Shown piece after piece: positions 41,689 through 51,131 of a stretch of DNA of 64,000 nt. A program made the translations under genes and the position numbers. The stretch covers positions 62,001-126,000 of the forward strand of contig NZ_WACP01000018.1 of NCBI RefSeq assembly GCF_008973665.1, in the 5' to 3' direction. Position 1 is the first letter of the stretch. Every line of letters starts with the position of its first letter. The notes below the pieces were generated by a model, which ran no database searches, was not told the DNA's origin, and saw only the letters and a list, made by a program, of their open reading frames with translations. This DNA comes from Paenibacillus tengchongensis (lineage in GTDB: Bacteria; Bacillota; Bacilli; Paenibacillales; Paenibacillaceae).

Positions 41689-43386
41689 TTACATCGCCTT
41701 ATCATCCACTGCATCCAGCCACGCTTCAATTTCACCAATGACCGAGCGAACGCAGCCGTCCTCGAACGGTGAGATCAGCCCGGCCAGCTTCACCAGGCTG
41801 ACAAAGTCCTGGCTGCCGCCGGCCTTGCAGAGCCGCAGATAGTCGCTCCAGGCGGCGCTGAAATCTTCATTTGCCCGTTTCCAGAACTGGAAGGCGCAGA
41901 GCTGGGCCAGGGTATAGTCGATGTAATAGAACGGGCTGCGGTAGATATGGGTCTGTTTTTGCCAGAATCCGCCCTGCTCCAGATAAGGGTTGCCGTCATA
42001 GTCGCGGTGGGGCAGATATTTCTGCTCAATCTTCCGCCAGGCCTGCTTGCGTTCCAGCGGTGTCGCTTCCGGGTGGCTGTAGACATAATGCTGAAATTCA
42101 TCGACAGCCACGCCGTACGGGATAAATTCCAGACTGTCGGCCAAGTGGGTGAAGCGGTATTTGTCCGCATCCTCTTCAAAGAACAGATTCATCCACGGCC
42201 AGGCGAAGAACTCCATGCTCATCGAATGAATCTCCGCAGCTTCATAGGTCGGGAATGCATACTCAGGCACATTCAGCTCCCTGCTGGAATACACCTGAAA
42301 GGCATGGCCCACTTCATGGGTCAGCACATCAATATCTCCTGAGGTTCCGTTAAAGTTGGAGAAGATGAACGGGGCTTTGTATTTGCTGATAAACGTGCAG
42401 TATCCGCCGAATTGCTTGCCGCGCTTGCTCAGCAGATCCATAAGCTCATTGTTCTGCATGAACGTGAAGAATTCATCCGTTTCCGGCGACAGCTCCTTGT
42501 ACATCTTCGCGCCGCCTGCTACGATCCAGTCCGGCTCCCCCTTCGGAACGGCATTGCCGCTGATAAAGTTAAGGCCCTCATCATAAAATTTCAGCGGGTC
42601 CAGACCCAGGCGTTCCGCCTGGCGCTGCTTCAGCTTCTGTGCTACGGGAACGATATATTCGAGCACCTGCTTACGGAAGCCCGCCACCATACCGGCATCG
42701 TAGGCGGTGCGGTTCATCCGGTCATAGCCAAGCTCCACAAAGCTGGGATAGCCGAGCTTCCGGGCAATGCCGGTGCGGACTTTGACCAGTTCGTCATACA
42801 GGCGGTCCAGCTCGCTTTCGTGCGCAGCCATAAAGTCATATCTCGCGTGAAAAGCACCCCGGCGGACCTCACGGTCCGGGGACATGTCAAAGGGCGTGAG
42901 CTGGGACAGCGTACGCTCTTCGCCTTCAAAGCTAATTTTGGCCGAGGCAATGAGCTGGGTGTATTCCGTCGACAGCTTGTTCTCCAGCTGCAGATCGCCG
43001 ATAATGTCCGGGCTGAAGGTCTTCAGCGACATTTCGGCCAGCGCCAGCAGCTGTTTGCCCCATTCCTGCTCGAATTCCGCCCTGTACTTGGAATGGACGA
43101 TCGCCCTGTAGTAGTCGGTTATGTACTCTTGGAATTCAGGCCCCACTTCATCAAAAAATTCCTGCTCCGCCTTGTAGAATTCGTCCTCGGTATTAATCGA
43201 ATGACGGACATAAACCAGGTTCTGCAGCGTATCGAATTCGCTGCGCAGCTGATTGATGGCTGACACGGATGCCTTCTGCTCCTCTACCGTGTCTGCTTCG
43301 AGCCCTTTGAGCAGAATCGCAAATTCCTGTTTGAATTTGTCCATATCAGGACGCTTGTATGGATATTCGGAGAATTTCATTTTCAC
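41689..43386 (-). CDS. pepF: M3 family oligoendopeptidase (PepF-like)
   Basis: A 565-residue cytoplasmic zinc metallopeptidase that trims short peptides. The catalytic motif HExxH is in DIDVLTHEVGHAFQVYSSRE, and the third ligand region is YAFPTYEAAEIHSMSMEFFA. The long helical N-terminal half and end motif PFYYIDYTLAQLCAFQFWKR are typical of the pepF/M3 group of Bacillales. The start is GTG 43386 (AAAGGG upstream); ATG 43380 is also possible. A good terminator follows it. Confidence 0.95.
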   Translation of the reverse strand: MKMKFSEYPYKRPDMDKFKQEFAILLKGLEADTVEEQKASVSAINQLRSEFDTLQNLVYVRHSINTEDEFYKAEQEFFDEVGPEFQEYITDYYRAIVHSKYRAEFEQEWGKQLLALAEMSLKTFSPDIIGDLQLENKLSTEYTQLIASAKISFEGEERTLSQLTPFDMSPDREVRRGAFHARYDFMAAHESELDRLYDELVKVRTGIARKLGYPSFVELGYDRMNRTAYDAGMVAGFRKQVLEYIVPVAQKLKQRQAERLGLDPLKFYDEGLNFISGNAVPKGEPDWIVAGGAKMYKELSPETDEFFTFMQNNELMDLLSKRGKQFGGYCTFISKYKAPFIFSNFNGTSGDIDVLTHEVGHAFQVYSSRELNVPEYAFPTYEAAEIHSMSMEFFAWPWMNLFFEEDADKYRFTHLADSLEFIPYGVAVDEFQHYVYSHPEATPLERKQAWRKIEQKYLPHRDYDGNPYLEQGGFWQKQTHIYRSPFYYIDYTLAQLCAFQFWKRANEDFSAAWSDYLRLCKAGGSQDFVSLVKLAGLISPFEDGCVRSVIGEIEAWLDAVDDKAM

Positions 43387-43469
43387 TCATCGCCCTTTCT
43401 CTGCCGGATATAGTTCATTATACTATGTGGAATTGAAAACCAAAATCCGCCTTTCGCATATAATCGTTA

Positions 43470-43675
43470 TGCATCAGTTGGATTCCGCCCACTAATTGTA
43501 CCGTTTCCACCGTCTCCGCTGATCTAATTTGATTTTCGCCACTTAATCCGGAGGATATCAGCGCACATTATAAATAAGGGCCAAATTAAGTAGCGATTAT
43601 CTAACTAAACCTGCGGCAAGCCCCATACCGTTGAAATTAAGTGGCGATTTTCCAACTCATTGGCTTAAACTGATA
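43470..43675. repeat. Inverted-repeat intergenic element with AAGTGGCGAT motif, copy 2
   Basis: Units: AGTTGGATTCCGCCCACTAA (43477 on), TTGATTTTCGCCACTTAATC (43530 on), and in reverse orientation AATTAAGTAGCGATTATCTA (43583 on) and AATTAAGTGGCGATTTTCCA (43634 on). The core and the outward-facing layout are the same as at 17525-17725. The gap 43387-43776 has no convincing gene. The 3' part holds the promoter and ribosome site of the permease. Confidence 0.7.
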
Positions 43676-43776
43676 TGGATTCGCCGGTTTTAAAGGGATG
43701 ACTCCTGCTTCCAGAACTGTACGCCCGCATAATCCCTCCTCCGTTAACACACATTACCTTCTTAGGGAGGTGTGTC

Positions 43777-45153
43777 ATGAATCCATCGGTTGGAAAGAAG
43801 AAGAAAGAGAAGACATCCGGCCAGGGCGGGGAGCTGAAATGGTGGCAGCTCTCCCTGCTGGGCATCGGCTGTACGATTGGGACCGGGTATTTCCTGGGGT
43901 CGGGTCTGGGCATCCGGATCACGGGGCCGTCCATGGTGATCTCGTTTCTGCTCGCTGCAGCCGGAACGTATATTGTGTACCATCTGCTGGCTATGATGAC
44001 GACCGCCGATCCCCAGGAGGGCTCCTTCTGTTTCTACGCCGAGAAGGCCTTCGGCCGCTGGGCCGGGTTCAGCTGCGGCTGGAATTACTGGAGCTCCAAA
44101 ATTCTGATTATGGGCAGCCAGTTGACGGCCCTGGCGATTCTGTCGCGGTTCTGGTTCCCGAATATCCCGTTATGGATATTTGCCGCAATTTATGCCGTGC
44201 TCTCCATCGCCGTAGTTCTGCTGGGGACCAAGGGCTTCGACAAGGTTGAGAACATCTTGGCGGTGACCAAGACCGCCGCCATCATGATGTTTATTATCCT
44301 CGCTGCTGTTGCGTTGATAGGCTGGGTACACGGGGGCAGTGACAACCGGCCAGGAATTCCGGATTCGCTGAGCGCCTTCTTTCCGGCAGGCTACCGCGGG
44401 TTCTGGTCATCGCTGATCTATGCCTTCTTCGCCTACGGCGGCATTGAGACCATTGGCCTCATGTCCATGCAGCTCAAGGACAAGAAGGATGCTCCCAAGG
44501 CCGGGCAGGTCATGCTGATTATGCTGACCGTAATTTATGTCATTTCGATCGGGTTCGTCATCACCATGGTTTCTTATGAAGCCATTACCGAGAAGGAAAG
44601 CCCGTTTGTGACTGCGCTTTCCCAATATAAGCTTCCTTTCTTTCCCCATGTCTTCAACGCAGCAATCCTCACCGCAGGCTTCTCCACGATGACGGCCTCA
44701 TTGTTCGCCGTGACGAACCTGCTGGTCACGCTTGCCAAGGATGGCGATGCGCCACGCATCTTCCGGAAGAAGCTCAAGTTCCGCAGCCTGCCTCTGCCCT
44801 CATTGGCACTGGCCGCAGCCGGATTAACGGCTTCTGTAGTCACCTCGCTGCTGCTGCCGGGAAAAATCTATGCCTACATCACCACCGCAGCCGGCATTCT
44901 GCAGATGTACAATTGGGGGTTCATTATTCTTTCCGCCTACAAGATATTGAAGCTGAAAGTGAAGGAGAAAGGCTTGTCCATCGCCGGGCTATTGCTGCTT
45001 GTCCTGGCAGTAACCGGAACGATTATGGAGAAAAGCATCCGTCTGGGGTTTGTCGTCAGCCTGGTGCTAGTGGCGTTAATCTCGATCGTCACCTGGATCA
45101 TGACCCGGGTATGGAAGAAATCCGCGTCAAATCATAAGCAGCCCGCTCCTTGA
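43777..45153 (+). CDS. Amino-acid permease, APC family
   Basis: A 458-residue, 12-helix transporter. ATG 43777 follows GGGAGG. The N-terminus is basic; helix 1 reads LSLLGIGCTIGTGYFLGSGL with the GxGxG-type break. FSCGWNYWSSKILIMGSQLT and SLIYAFFAYGGIETIGLMSM are the helix-3 and helix-6 motifs of amino-acid/H+ symporters. It should import an amino acid. It converges with the AsnA gene through a shared terminator. Confidence 0.9.
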   Translation: MNPSVGKKKKEKTSGQGGELKWWQLSLLGIGCTIGTGYFLGSGLGIRITGPSMVISFLLAAAGTYIVYHLLAMMTTADPQEGSFCFYAEKAFGRWAGFSCGWNYWSSKILIMGSQLTALAILSRFWFPNIPLWIFAAIYAVLSIAVVLLGTKGFDKVENILAVTKTAAIMMFIILAAVALIGWVHGGSDNRPGIPDSLSAFFPAGYRGFWSSLIYAFFAYGGIETIGLMSMQLKDKKDAPKAGQVMLIMLTVIYVISIGFVITMVSYEAITEKESPFVTALSQYKLPFFPHVFNAAILTAGFSTMTASLFAVTNLLVTLAKDGDAPRIFRKKLKFRSLPLPSLALAAAGLTASVVTSLLLPGKIYAYITTAAGILQMYNWGFIILSAYKILKLKVKEKGLSIAGLLLLVLAVTGTIMEKSIRLGFVVSLVLVALISIVTWIMTRVWKKSASNHKQPAP

Positions 45154-45166
45154 GCAGGCTGCTTAT
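45134..45166. terminator. Bidirectional terminator between the permease and asnA
   Basis: ATAAGCAGCC ... GGCTGCTTAT, with inner GCTC/GAGC, spans the permease stop codon. It lies between convergent genes and serves both. Confidence 0.75.
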
Positions 45167-45183
45167 GGGCGGGCGGCTGCGTC

Positions 45184-46194
45184 TTACAGCAGCTCGATGT
45201 TGGCCTCCCTGCACTCCCGGAGAATCTGCTTGTTCCATACGGATGCCTGCACCTCACCGATATGGGCTTTCTTGAGCAGGAACATGCACAATCTCGACTG
45301 TCCGATGCCTCCGCCAATGGAGAGAGGCAGTTTGTCTTGCAGAATCAACTGGTGGAACTCAAGCCCTGCCCGCTCTTCGTCACCGGATAATTGAAGCTGT
45401 TCGATCAGGCTCTGCTTATCCACGCGGATCCCCATCGAAGACACCTCGAACGCCTGCTCCAGCACCGGATACCACAGGACCAGATCCCCGTTCAGCTTCC
45501 AGTCGTCATAGTCCGGAGCCCGGCCGTCATGCTTCCCGCCGGAGAGCAGCTCGCCGCCGATCTGCATGATGAACACGGCGCCGTAACGTTTGGCCACCTC
45601 GTTCTCCCTCTCCTTGGGCGAGAGCTCCGGATACAGGGCCTCCAGCTCCTGCGAGGTGATGAAATAGAGAGTCTCGGGGAGAACAGGCTTAAGCACCGGG
45701 AAGGCCTGCTGCAGATAAATCTCCGTAGCCTTGATAGCCTGGAAGATCTGAATGGCCGCCGTCTTCAAGGTGTAGAGATCACGCTGCTCAGCGGATATCA
45801 CCTTTTCCCAGTCCCATTGATCCACAAAGATGGAATGCAGGTTATCCTGAATCTCATCTCTACGGATGGCATTCATGTTGGTATACAGACCTTCGCCCAC
45901 GCTGCAATGATACCGCTCCAGAGCTACCCGCTTCCACTTGGCCAGGGACTGGACAATTTCCAGCTCCCCGTCCGTTATGTCGATCGCATCAAATGAAACG
46001 ATCCGCTCCACGCCATTCAGATTATCATTGATTCCGTTCCCGTTTCTGACAATCAGCGGGGCGGACACTTTTTGCAGATTCAACGCTTGACCTAATCTCT
46101 GTTCAAAATATTCCTTCGCCGCTTTGATCGCCTGCTCCGTCTGATGCAGATCCAAAATCGTTTCGTAACCCTTGGGGATGCTTACCGTTGGCAT
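45184..46194 (-). CDS. asnA: Aspartate-ammonia ligase
   Basis: A 336-residue ATP-dependent asparagine synthetase using ammonia, of the class-II aminoacyl-tRNA-synthetase fold. Signatures: LNLQKVSAPLIVRNGNGIND, VSFDAIDITDGELEIVQSLA, GEGLYTNMNAIRRDEIQDNL and the C-terminal active-site loop PLSIGGGIGQSRLCMFLLKK. Full length compared with AsnA of other bacteria. ATG 46194 follows a weak AGGAAAC-type site. No T-box was seen in the 100-base upstream gap. Confidence 0.97.
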   Translation of the reverse strand: MPTVSIPKGYETILDLHQTEQAIKAAKEYFEQRLGQALNLQKVSAPLIVRNGNGINDNLNGVERIVSFDAIDITDGELEIVQSLAKWKRVALERYHCSVGEGLYTNMNAIRRDEIQDNLHSIFVDQWDWEKVISAEQRDLYTLKTAAIQIFQAIKATEIYLQQAFPVLKPVLPETLYFITSQELEALYPELSPKERENEVAKRYGAVFIMQIGGELLSGGKHDGRAPDYDDWKLNGDLVLWYPVLEQAFEVSSMGIRVDKQSLIEQLQLSGDEERAGLEFHQLILQDKLPLSIGGGIGQSRLCMFLLKKAHIGEVQASVWNKQILRECREANIELL

Positions 46195-46294
46195 GTCAGG
46201 TTTCCTCCAATTGATCTCCTATTTATGGGCAAAAGCCCTCGCTGTACCCATGTATCATATGAGCCGCCGGAGAAAAGGTTACAAACCGGGCAGA

Positions 46295-46930
46295 TTACCC
46301 CCAGACCGCCATGACCCCCTGTATGCCAAAATAGATGCCGAACCCGATCAGAGAGGCGCCGGAAATCATGGATATGCCCTTCAGCATCCGTTCGTTCAGG
46401 AACCGCCGCAGCCCTGTCGTCAGCGAAGCTACACACAGATCCCACAGTGCCAGTCCCAGGAAGATCATGCTGCTGTAAATTAGCAGGTGGGCCGTACCGT
46501 AGGAGGAAGCGGTTTTAGCCAGAATTGAGCCGTAAATGCCCAGCCAGAACAGGATGGACAGCGGACTGGTGATGGAGACCATGAAGCCGGTCATAAAGCT
46601 CCGGAACAGGGACTCTTTATTGCGCATCGTAGCCTGAATATCGATTTTCTCCGCGGAGACCATGCTCTCCACCCCGGAATACACCAGCACAAGCCCCCCG
46701 AACAGCCACAGAAAGATTTGGACCTCCGGCAAATTCAGAAACCGGACCATCCCCAGGTAGATGAGCAGCATGAAGATGCCGTCGGCAATCATCGATCCGG
46801 CCCCGACAACCCAGGCATTCCAGAACCCGTTCTTAATCCCTTTGTCGAGCCGTGCGGAATTCACCGGCCCCATAGGCGCAGCTAAGGTTAACCCCAGGAA
46901 GATATAACTGAACAATAGCTGGACACTCAA
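46295..46930 (-). CDS. LysE-family amino-acid exporter
   Basis: A 211-residue, six-helix membrane protein (FSYIFLGLTLAAPMGPVNSA with the family PGP-like PMGPV, VVGAGSMIADGIFMLLIYLG, FMTGFMVSITSPLSILFWLG). The start is uncertain. TTG 46930 has GGGGGAG 8 bases upstream; GTG 46939 and TTG 46951 are alternatives. It lies 100 bases upstream of asnA on the same strand and is divergent from the germination operon. Confidence 0.88.
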   Translation of the reverse strand: MSVQLLFSYIFLGLTLAAPMGPVNSARLDKGIKNGFWNAWVVGAGSMIADGIFMLLIYLGMVRFLNLPEVQIFLWLFGGLVLVYSGVESMVSAEKIDIQATMRNKESLFRSFMTGFMVSITSPLSILFWLGIYGSILAKTASSYGTAHLLIYSSMIFLGLALWDLCVASLTTGLRRFLNERMLKGISMISGASLIGFGIYFGIQGVMAVWG

Positions 46931-47094
46931 CCTCCTCACTCCCCCTTGCAAGTACTGACTTGTACACTTTATGTTCGGGAGCGGCTATTCATACATCTTG
47001 TACCATACCCAGAGTATCGTTCCTGTATAAAAAAAATAGATTTGCCGCACATTATATTCCAGGGCAGCATCAGGAAATATTCAGGAGGATTCTC

Positions 47095-48726
47095 ATGTTC
47101 ATGCGCTGGTTGAAGAAAGTGATGAAATCTCCGCAGAAGGGTAAACGGAACAAAGAGAAGGTGAACCCGTCCGCTCAGCAGTCTTCGGGGCAAGCCATCC
47201 ATCCTTCCCTTTCCCATACACGGACAGTACTGCAACGCCAAATGGGAGATAGCCCTGACTTTATCATCCGCAATTTCAGAGATCAATCCGGCAGTGATCT
47301 CTATGCAGTCTGTTATATTGAAGGGTTGATCGATGCCTCGCTATTGACCGAGCTTATCGGGGTATTGATTCAGGTCGTGACATCCCCGCCTGCGGACATG
47401 GCCGGGGAACATACAGCTTTGAGCTTCTTCCAGAGCATTCTGCCTTCGGGTAATACGGCAATCATCCAAACACAGAATGAGATTTATCCGGCCATCCTCT
47501 CGGGCAGCGCAGTCATTCTTACGGAAGGCATACCAGCGGGCGTGGAGGTATCGATAACCGGCGGTGAACGGAGAGCTGTCGGGGAGCCGACCTCCCAGAC
47601 GGTCATCCGCGGACCCAAGGAAGGCTTTACGGAGGAGATTGCCACCAATATGGCGCTGATCCGCCGCAAAATCCGCAGTCCCGATCTGAGGTTCGTTACG
47701 CATACAATCGGCAAAATCACACAAACCAAAGTCATTGTCGTTTATATCGAACAAATCGCCAACGCGGAAGCGGTCAAGGAGGTCAATAAGCGACTCCGGG
47801 CGATTAAGACAGACAGCATTCTGGAAAGCGGATATATCGAGGAATTCATTCAGGATGCGCCCCTGTCGGTTTTTCCGACGATGCTCAATACAGAGCGCCC
47901 GGATACCGTTGCCGGAAGCCTGCTGGACGGGCAATTTGCGGTTCTGGTGGATGGAACGCCGTTTGCGCTGGTCGCGCCGGTCACCTTCTTTAATTTCTTT
48001 CAGACTCCGGAGGATTATTATCAGCGGTACGACATCTCCACCTTTCTGCGGATCGTCCGGCTGATTTCATTTATGGTCTCCCTGCTGCTGCCTTCCATCT
48101 TTATTGCCCTGACGACCTTTCAGCAGGAGATGATCCCCACCACGCTGCTCGTAACCTTGGCGGCACAGCGCGAGGGTTCGCCATTCCCCGCTTTGATGGA
48201 AGCCTTGCTGATGGAATTGACCTTTGAGGTCATCCGTGAAGCCGGGGTCCGGATGCCCCGCGCCATCGGGCCGGCGATCTCTATTGTCGGCGCGCTCGTG
48301 ATCGGACAGGCTGCGGTGGAGGCAGGGCTTGTCTCGGGGGCCATGGTTATCGTGGTCTCGTTCACGGCGATTTCCAACTTTGTTATTCCATATGTGGACA
48401 TGGCCATCTCCGTCCGGCTGCTGCGGTTTATTCTCATGTTCCTGGCCGGAACGCTGGGGCTATTCGGCATCATGGCAGGAACGATCCCGATTCTGGCCCA
48501 TCTGCTGTCGCTTCAATCGTTCGGCGCGGATTATTTCATGCCGTACAGCCCGTTCTATAAATCCAATATGAAGGATTTGCTGATCCGCGTGCCCTGGTGG
48601 GCGATGAAGACCCGGCCCAAGGTGAAATCCGGCGACAAAATTACGAGACAAACGCCTCATCAATATCCTGAGGGCGCGAATAACATCATTAGCCGGGTTC
48701 AGGACACCGACCCTTCTGACCAATAA
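47095..48726 (+). CDS. gerKA: GerA-family germinant receptor subunit A
   Basis: A 543-residue spore inner-membrane protein. The start is ATG 47095 (MFMRWLKKVMKSPQKGKRNK) after CAGGAGG; the longer reading has no ribosome site. The soluble N-domain reads SPDFIIRNFRDQSGSDLYAV and SGSAVILTEGIPAGVEVSIT, with the classic EPTSQTVIRGPKEGFTEEIA. Membrane helices follow from about residue 330 (QEMIPTTLLVTLAAQREGSP, FPALMEALLMELTFEVIREA, GPAISIVGALVIGQAAVEAG). The order A-C-B of the operon matches gerK rather than gerA. It senses germinant and triggers spore germination. Confidence 0.95.
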   Translation: MFMRWLKKVMKSPQKGKRNKEKVNPSAQQSSGQAIHPSLSHTRTVLQRQMGDSPDFIIRNFRDQSGSDLYAVCYIEGLIDASLLTELIGVLIQVVTSPPADMAGEHTALSFFQSILPSGNTAIIQTQNEIYPAILSGSAVILTEGIPAGVEVSITGGERRAVGEPTSQTVIRGPKEGFTEEIATNMALIRRKIRSPDLRFVTHTIGKITQTKVIVVYIEQIANAEAVKEVNKRLRAIKTDSILESGYIEEFIQDAPLSVFPTMLNTERPDTVAGSLLDGQFAVLVDGTPFALVAPVTFFNFFQTPEDYYQRYDISTFLRIVRLISFMVSLLLPSIFIALTTFQQEMIPTTLLVTLAAQREGSPFPALMEALLMELTFEVIREAGVRMPRAIGPAISIVGALVIGQAAVEAGLVSGAMVIVVSFTAISNFVIPYVDMAISVRLLRFILMFLAGTLGLFGIMAGTIPILAHLLSLQSFGADYFMPYSPFYKSNMKDLLIRVPWWAMKTRPKVKSGDKITRQTPHQYPEGANNIISRVQDTDPSDQ

Positions 48727-48740
48727 AAGGAGCGATCAAT

Positions 48741-49952
48741 GTGCGGCGCAACTGCGGAACTCTCATCCTGCTGCTTCTGTGTCTCTACCTGGCCGGCTGC
48801 GGAAACCGCACGGAGCTGAACGAGCTGGGAATCACCACGGCAACCGGATATGACGGGCATCAGGGCCACTGGACCATTACGTACCAAGTAATTGTACCTT
48901 CTGCGATGTCCTCGGGCAGCGGCTCCGGCGGCGGCGGGGGCGGGGGGTCTCAGGGAGCGGTTCATACCTTCTCCACACAAGGAACCACGATCCGCGAGGC
49001 CGTTGCTGCCAGCAGCCTTGAGCATCCGCGCAAGCTGTATTTTGCCCACACCAATATCATCGTCATCGGCAAAGAGGCCGCCGAAGCCGGGATTGCCGAA
49101 ATCCTCGACAATTATTACCGGAATCCCGATGCCCGGGAGACGGTCAAAGTGTTCACTGTGGAGGGACAAGCCAAAGATTACCTGAAGAAGCTGGTACCTC
49201 CGGAGAAGCTGCCCGGCAAAGCGCTGTCCAATATTATGAAGCAGAATCAGCAGCTGGCTTCATTCTTCCCTGCGGTATCGATCCATGAACTCGCTCTGCA
49301 CATCAGCTCCGAAAGCGGTGCTGCAGGGGTGCCCGAGCTATCCGTCAGCGGACCGGACGGGGCCAAGCTGGAATCCGTCGCTGTTTATCAGCAGACCTCG
49401 CCGGCCGGTAAGTTAAGGATTTCGCGGCTCAGTATTTTTAATAAAGACAAAATGGTCGGGACGCTGAGCAAGCAGCAAAGCCTGGGGCTCTCCTGGCTGA
49501 ACGACCAGGTTCAATTTACTACCATTAGCTCGGATGCAGATTCCGGGCTGTCCGCTTTTCAGGTCCGCAAAGCAAAGGTTAAGGTGACCCCGGTCAAAGG
49601 GCCGCTGCATTACACACTGGCCGTTAAGGCGAACGTTAAGGCACAGCTGGTCGAGAGCACCTCCTCCGAACATATTTCAGCAACTCCGGATTGGGAGAAA
49701 CTGCTGGCACAGGTAGAGAGCGTGATCGAAGCCCAGATAAGGGAAGGTTGGGCCTCCATTCAGCAAACCAAACTTGACCTTGCCGGAATCGGGAATAAAA
49801 TCCACCGGAAGTATCCCCGCGACTGGAATACGCTGAAAGACACTTGGCCTGAAGAGCTGGCAGCCATGGATATCGATATCCAGGTGAAGGTCGATCTTAC
49901 GCGGCCGGGGTTATTCCAGGATTCTTTCAGCAGGCTGCTCGGAGAAGACTGA
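48741..49952 (+). CDS. gerKC: GerC-type germinant receptor lipoprotein
   Basis: A 403-residue Ger(x)C lipoprotein. GTG 48741 follows AAAGGAGCG. The signal and lipobox are LILLLLCLYLAGCGNRTELN, followed by the invariant ELGITTATGYDGHQGHWTIT. The C-terminal domain has EAQIREGWASIQQTKLDLAG and DIDIQVKVDLTRPGLFQDSF. Residues about 58-71 form a Gly/Ser run (GSGSGGGGGGGSQGAVHTFS), which is not usual at this position. It is 14 bases after the A subunit. Confidence 0.95.
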   Translation: MRRNCGTLILLLLCLYLAGCGNRTELNELGITTATGYDGHQGHWTITYQVIVPSAMSSGSGSGGGGGGGSQGAVHTFSTQGTTIREAVAASSLEHPRKLYFAHTNIIVIGKEAAEAGIAEILDNYYRNPDARETVKVFTVEGQAKDYLKKLVPPEKLPGKALSNIMKQNQQLASFFPAVSIHELALHISSESGAAGVPELSVSGPDGAKLESVAVYQQTSPAGKLRISRLSIFNKDKMVGTLSKQQSLGLSWLNDQVQFTTISSDADSGLSAFQVRKAKVKVTPVKGPLHYTLAVKANVKAQLVESTSSEHISATPDWEKLLAQVESVIEAQIREGWASIQQTKLDLAGIGNKIHRKYPRDWNTLKDTWPEELAAMDIDIQVKVDLTRPGLFQDSFSRLLGED

Positions 49953-49985
49953 CCGGCCTGATTTCAACTGAAGGAGAAGAGATCA

Positions 49986-51074
49986 ATGAGCCGCAATACC
50001 ATTCGAGTCTCTGAATTGGCAATGGGTCTCTCGCTGTTTGAAGTGGGCAGCACTACCTTGTTTCTGATCGGAGGCGAAGCTAAGCAGGATGCCTGGCTGG
50101 CCATGCTTACCGGGGCTTGTGCCGGCCTGATTCTGCTGCTGCTGCATTTGGCTATCCACCATAAGGACCCTCAATTGGACCTCTTCCTGCTCTTCAGGCG
50201 GTATATGGGAAAATATTTAGGGACCGTCATGAACCTTCTGTTTGTAGGCTACTTCAGCTACGAGGCCTCCCGGAATTTACGCGATTTAAGCGAGATCACG
50301 ATCCTGACGCTGTTGAACAATACGCCTCTGTGGATCATCACTCTCATTTCAATTGTCGTCGTATCGAATACCGTCCGTTGCGGGTTCAAGGTTTTTTTTC
50401 GGGTCAGCGTGATCCTGTTTCCGGTCGTAGTCTTCGGCTACACGCTGATCAGTATTCTGATACCGGCTACCGGCCTTTTTCACTCCGAGTTTTTGCTGCC
50501 AGTCATGGAGAATGGATGGAAGCCTGCCTTTCAGGCGGCAATTCCCGAGATTGTCTCCTTCCCCTTCGGCCAGGTAGTATTGTTCCTGGTATTCTACCCG
50601 CATGCGAATCAGAAAGGGCATCTCAACAGAGTGGTCATTACGGCTTATTTGTTAACGGCGGTCGCGCTGACGTTCATCAATCAGCTGATCATCTTTGTGA
50701 TGGGTCCGAAGCTTGCGGTATACAGCACATTGCCTCTTCTGGAAACCGTGCAAATGATTGACCTGGCGGAAATCCTGGAACGGATGGATGCGCTCTTCAC
50801 CCTGCTGTTATTTCTGGGCCTTGGCATCAAGCTGGCCGCTTTCTTCAGCGGAGCGGTAATCGGTCTGGAAAGAATCACAGGCGTGGGTTACAAAAAATGG
50901 GTGATACCGGTTGGGGCTGCCCTCTTCGCGATGTCCTTTATATCGCCTAACTATACCCATCATATTCAGCTCGGCCGGGGCGTGATAGTCAATTACATTG
51001 CGCCGGTTTTTCAGGCGGTTCTTCCTGTATTGCTGTTTGCTGTGATGCTGCTGCGGAGGAAAAGGGGGAAATAG
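49986..51074 (+). CDS. gerKB: GerB-type spore permease (germinant receptor subunit B)
   Basis: A 362-residue APC-fold membrane protein with ten helices (ELAMGLSLFEVGSTTLFLIG, MNLLFVGYFSYEASRNLRDL, FPFGQVVLFLVFYPHANQKG). It lies 33 bases after the GerC gene, with ATG 49986 after AAGGAG. It forms the germinant-binding membrane part of the receptor. No small D-subunit gene follows. Confidence 0.95.
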   Translation: MSRNTIRVSELAMGLSLFEVGSTTLFLIGGEAKQDAWLAMLTGACAGLILLLLHLAIHHKDPQLDLFLLFRRYMGKYLGTVMNLLFVGYFSYEASRNLRDLSEITILTLLNNTPLWIITLISIVVVSNTVRCGFKVFFRVSVILFPVVVFGYTLISILIPATGLFHSEFLLPVMENGWKPAFQAAIPEIVSFPFGQVVLFLVFYPHANQKGHLNRVVITAYLLTAVALTFINQLIIFVMGPKLAVYSTLPLLETVQMIDLAEILERMDALFTLLLFLGLGIKLAAFFSGAVIGLERITGVGYKKWVIPVGAALFAMSFISPNYTHHIQLGRGVIVNYIAPVFQAVLPVLLFAVMLLRRKRGK

Positions 51075-51131
51075 CCCCCTCTCCTTGACAGCAGACCCTA
51101 AAGCGAAGGTGGTCACCGTTATCTTAGATCA

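Noticed and set aside
46195..46294. T-box leader ahead of asnA
   Set aside because: Only about 100 bases are available and no T-box core or specifier hairpin could be seen.
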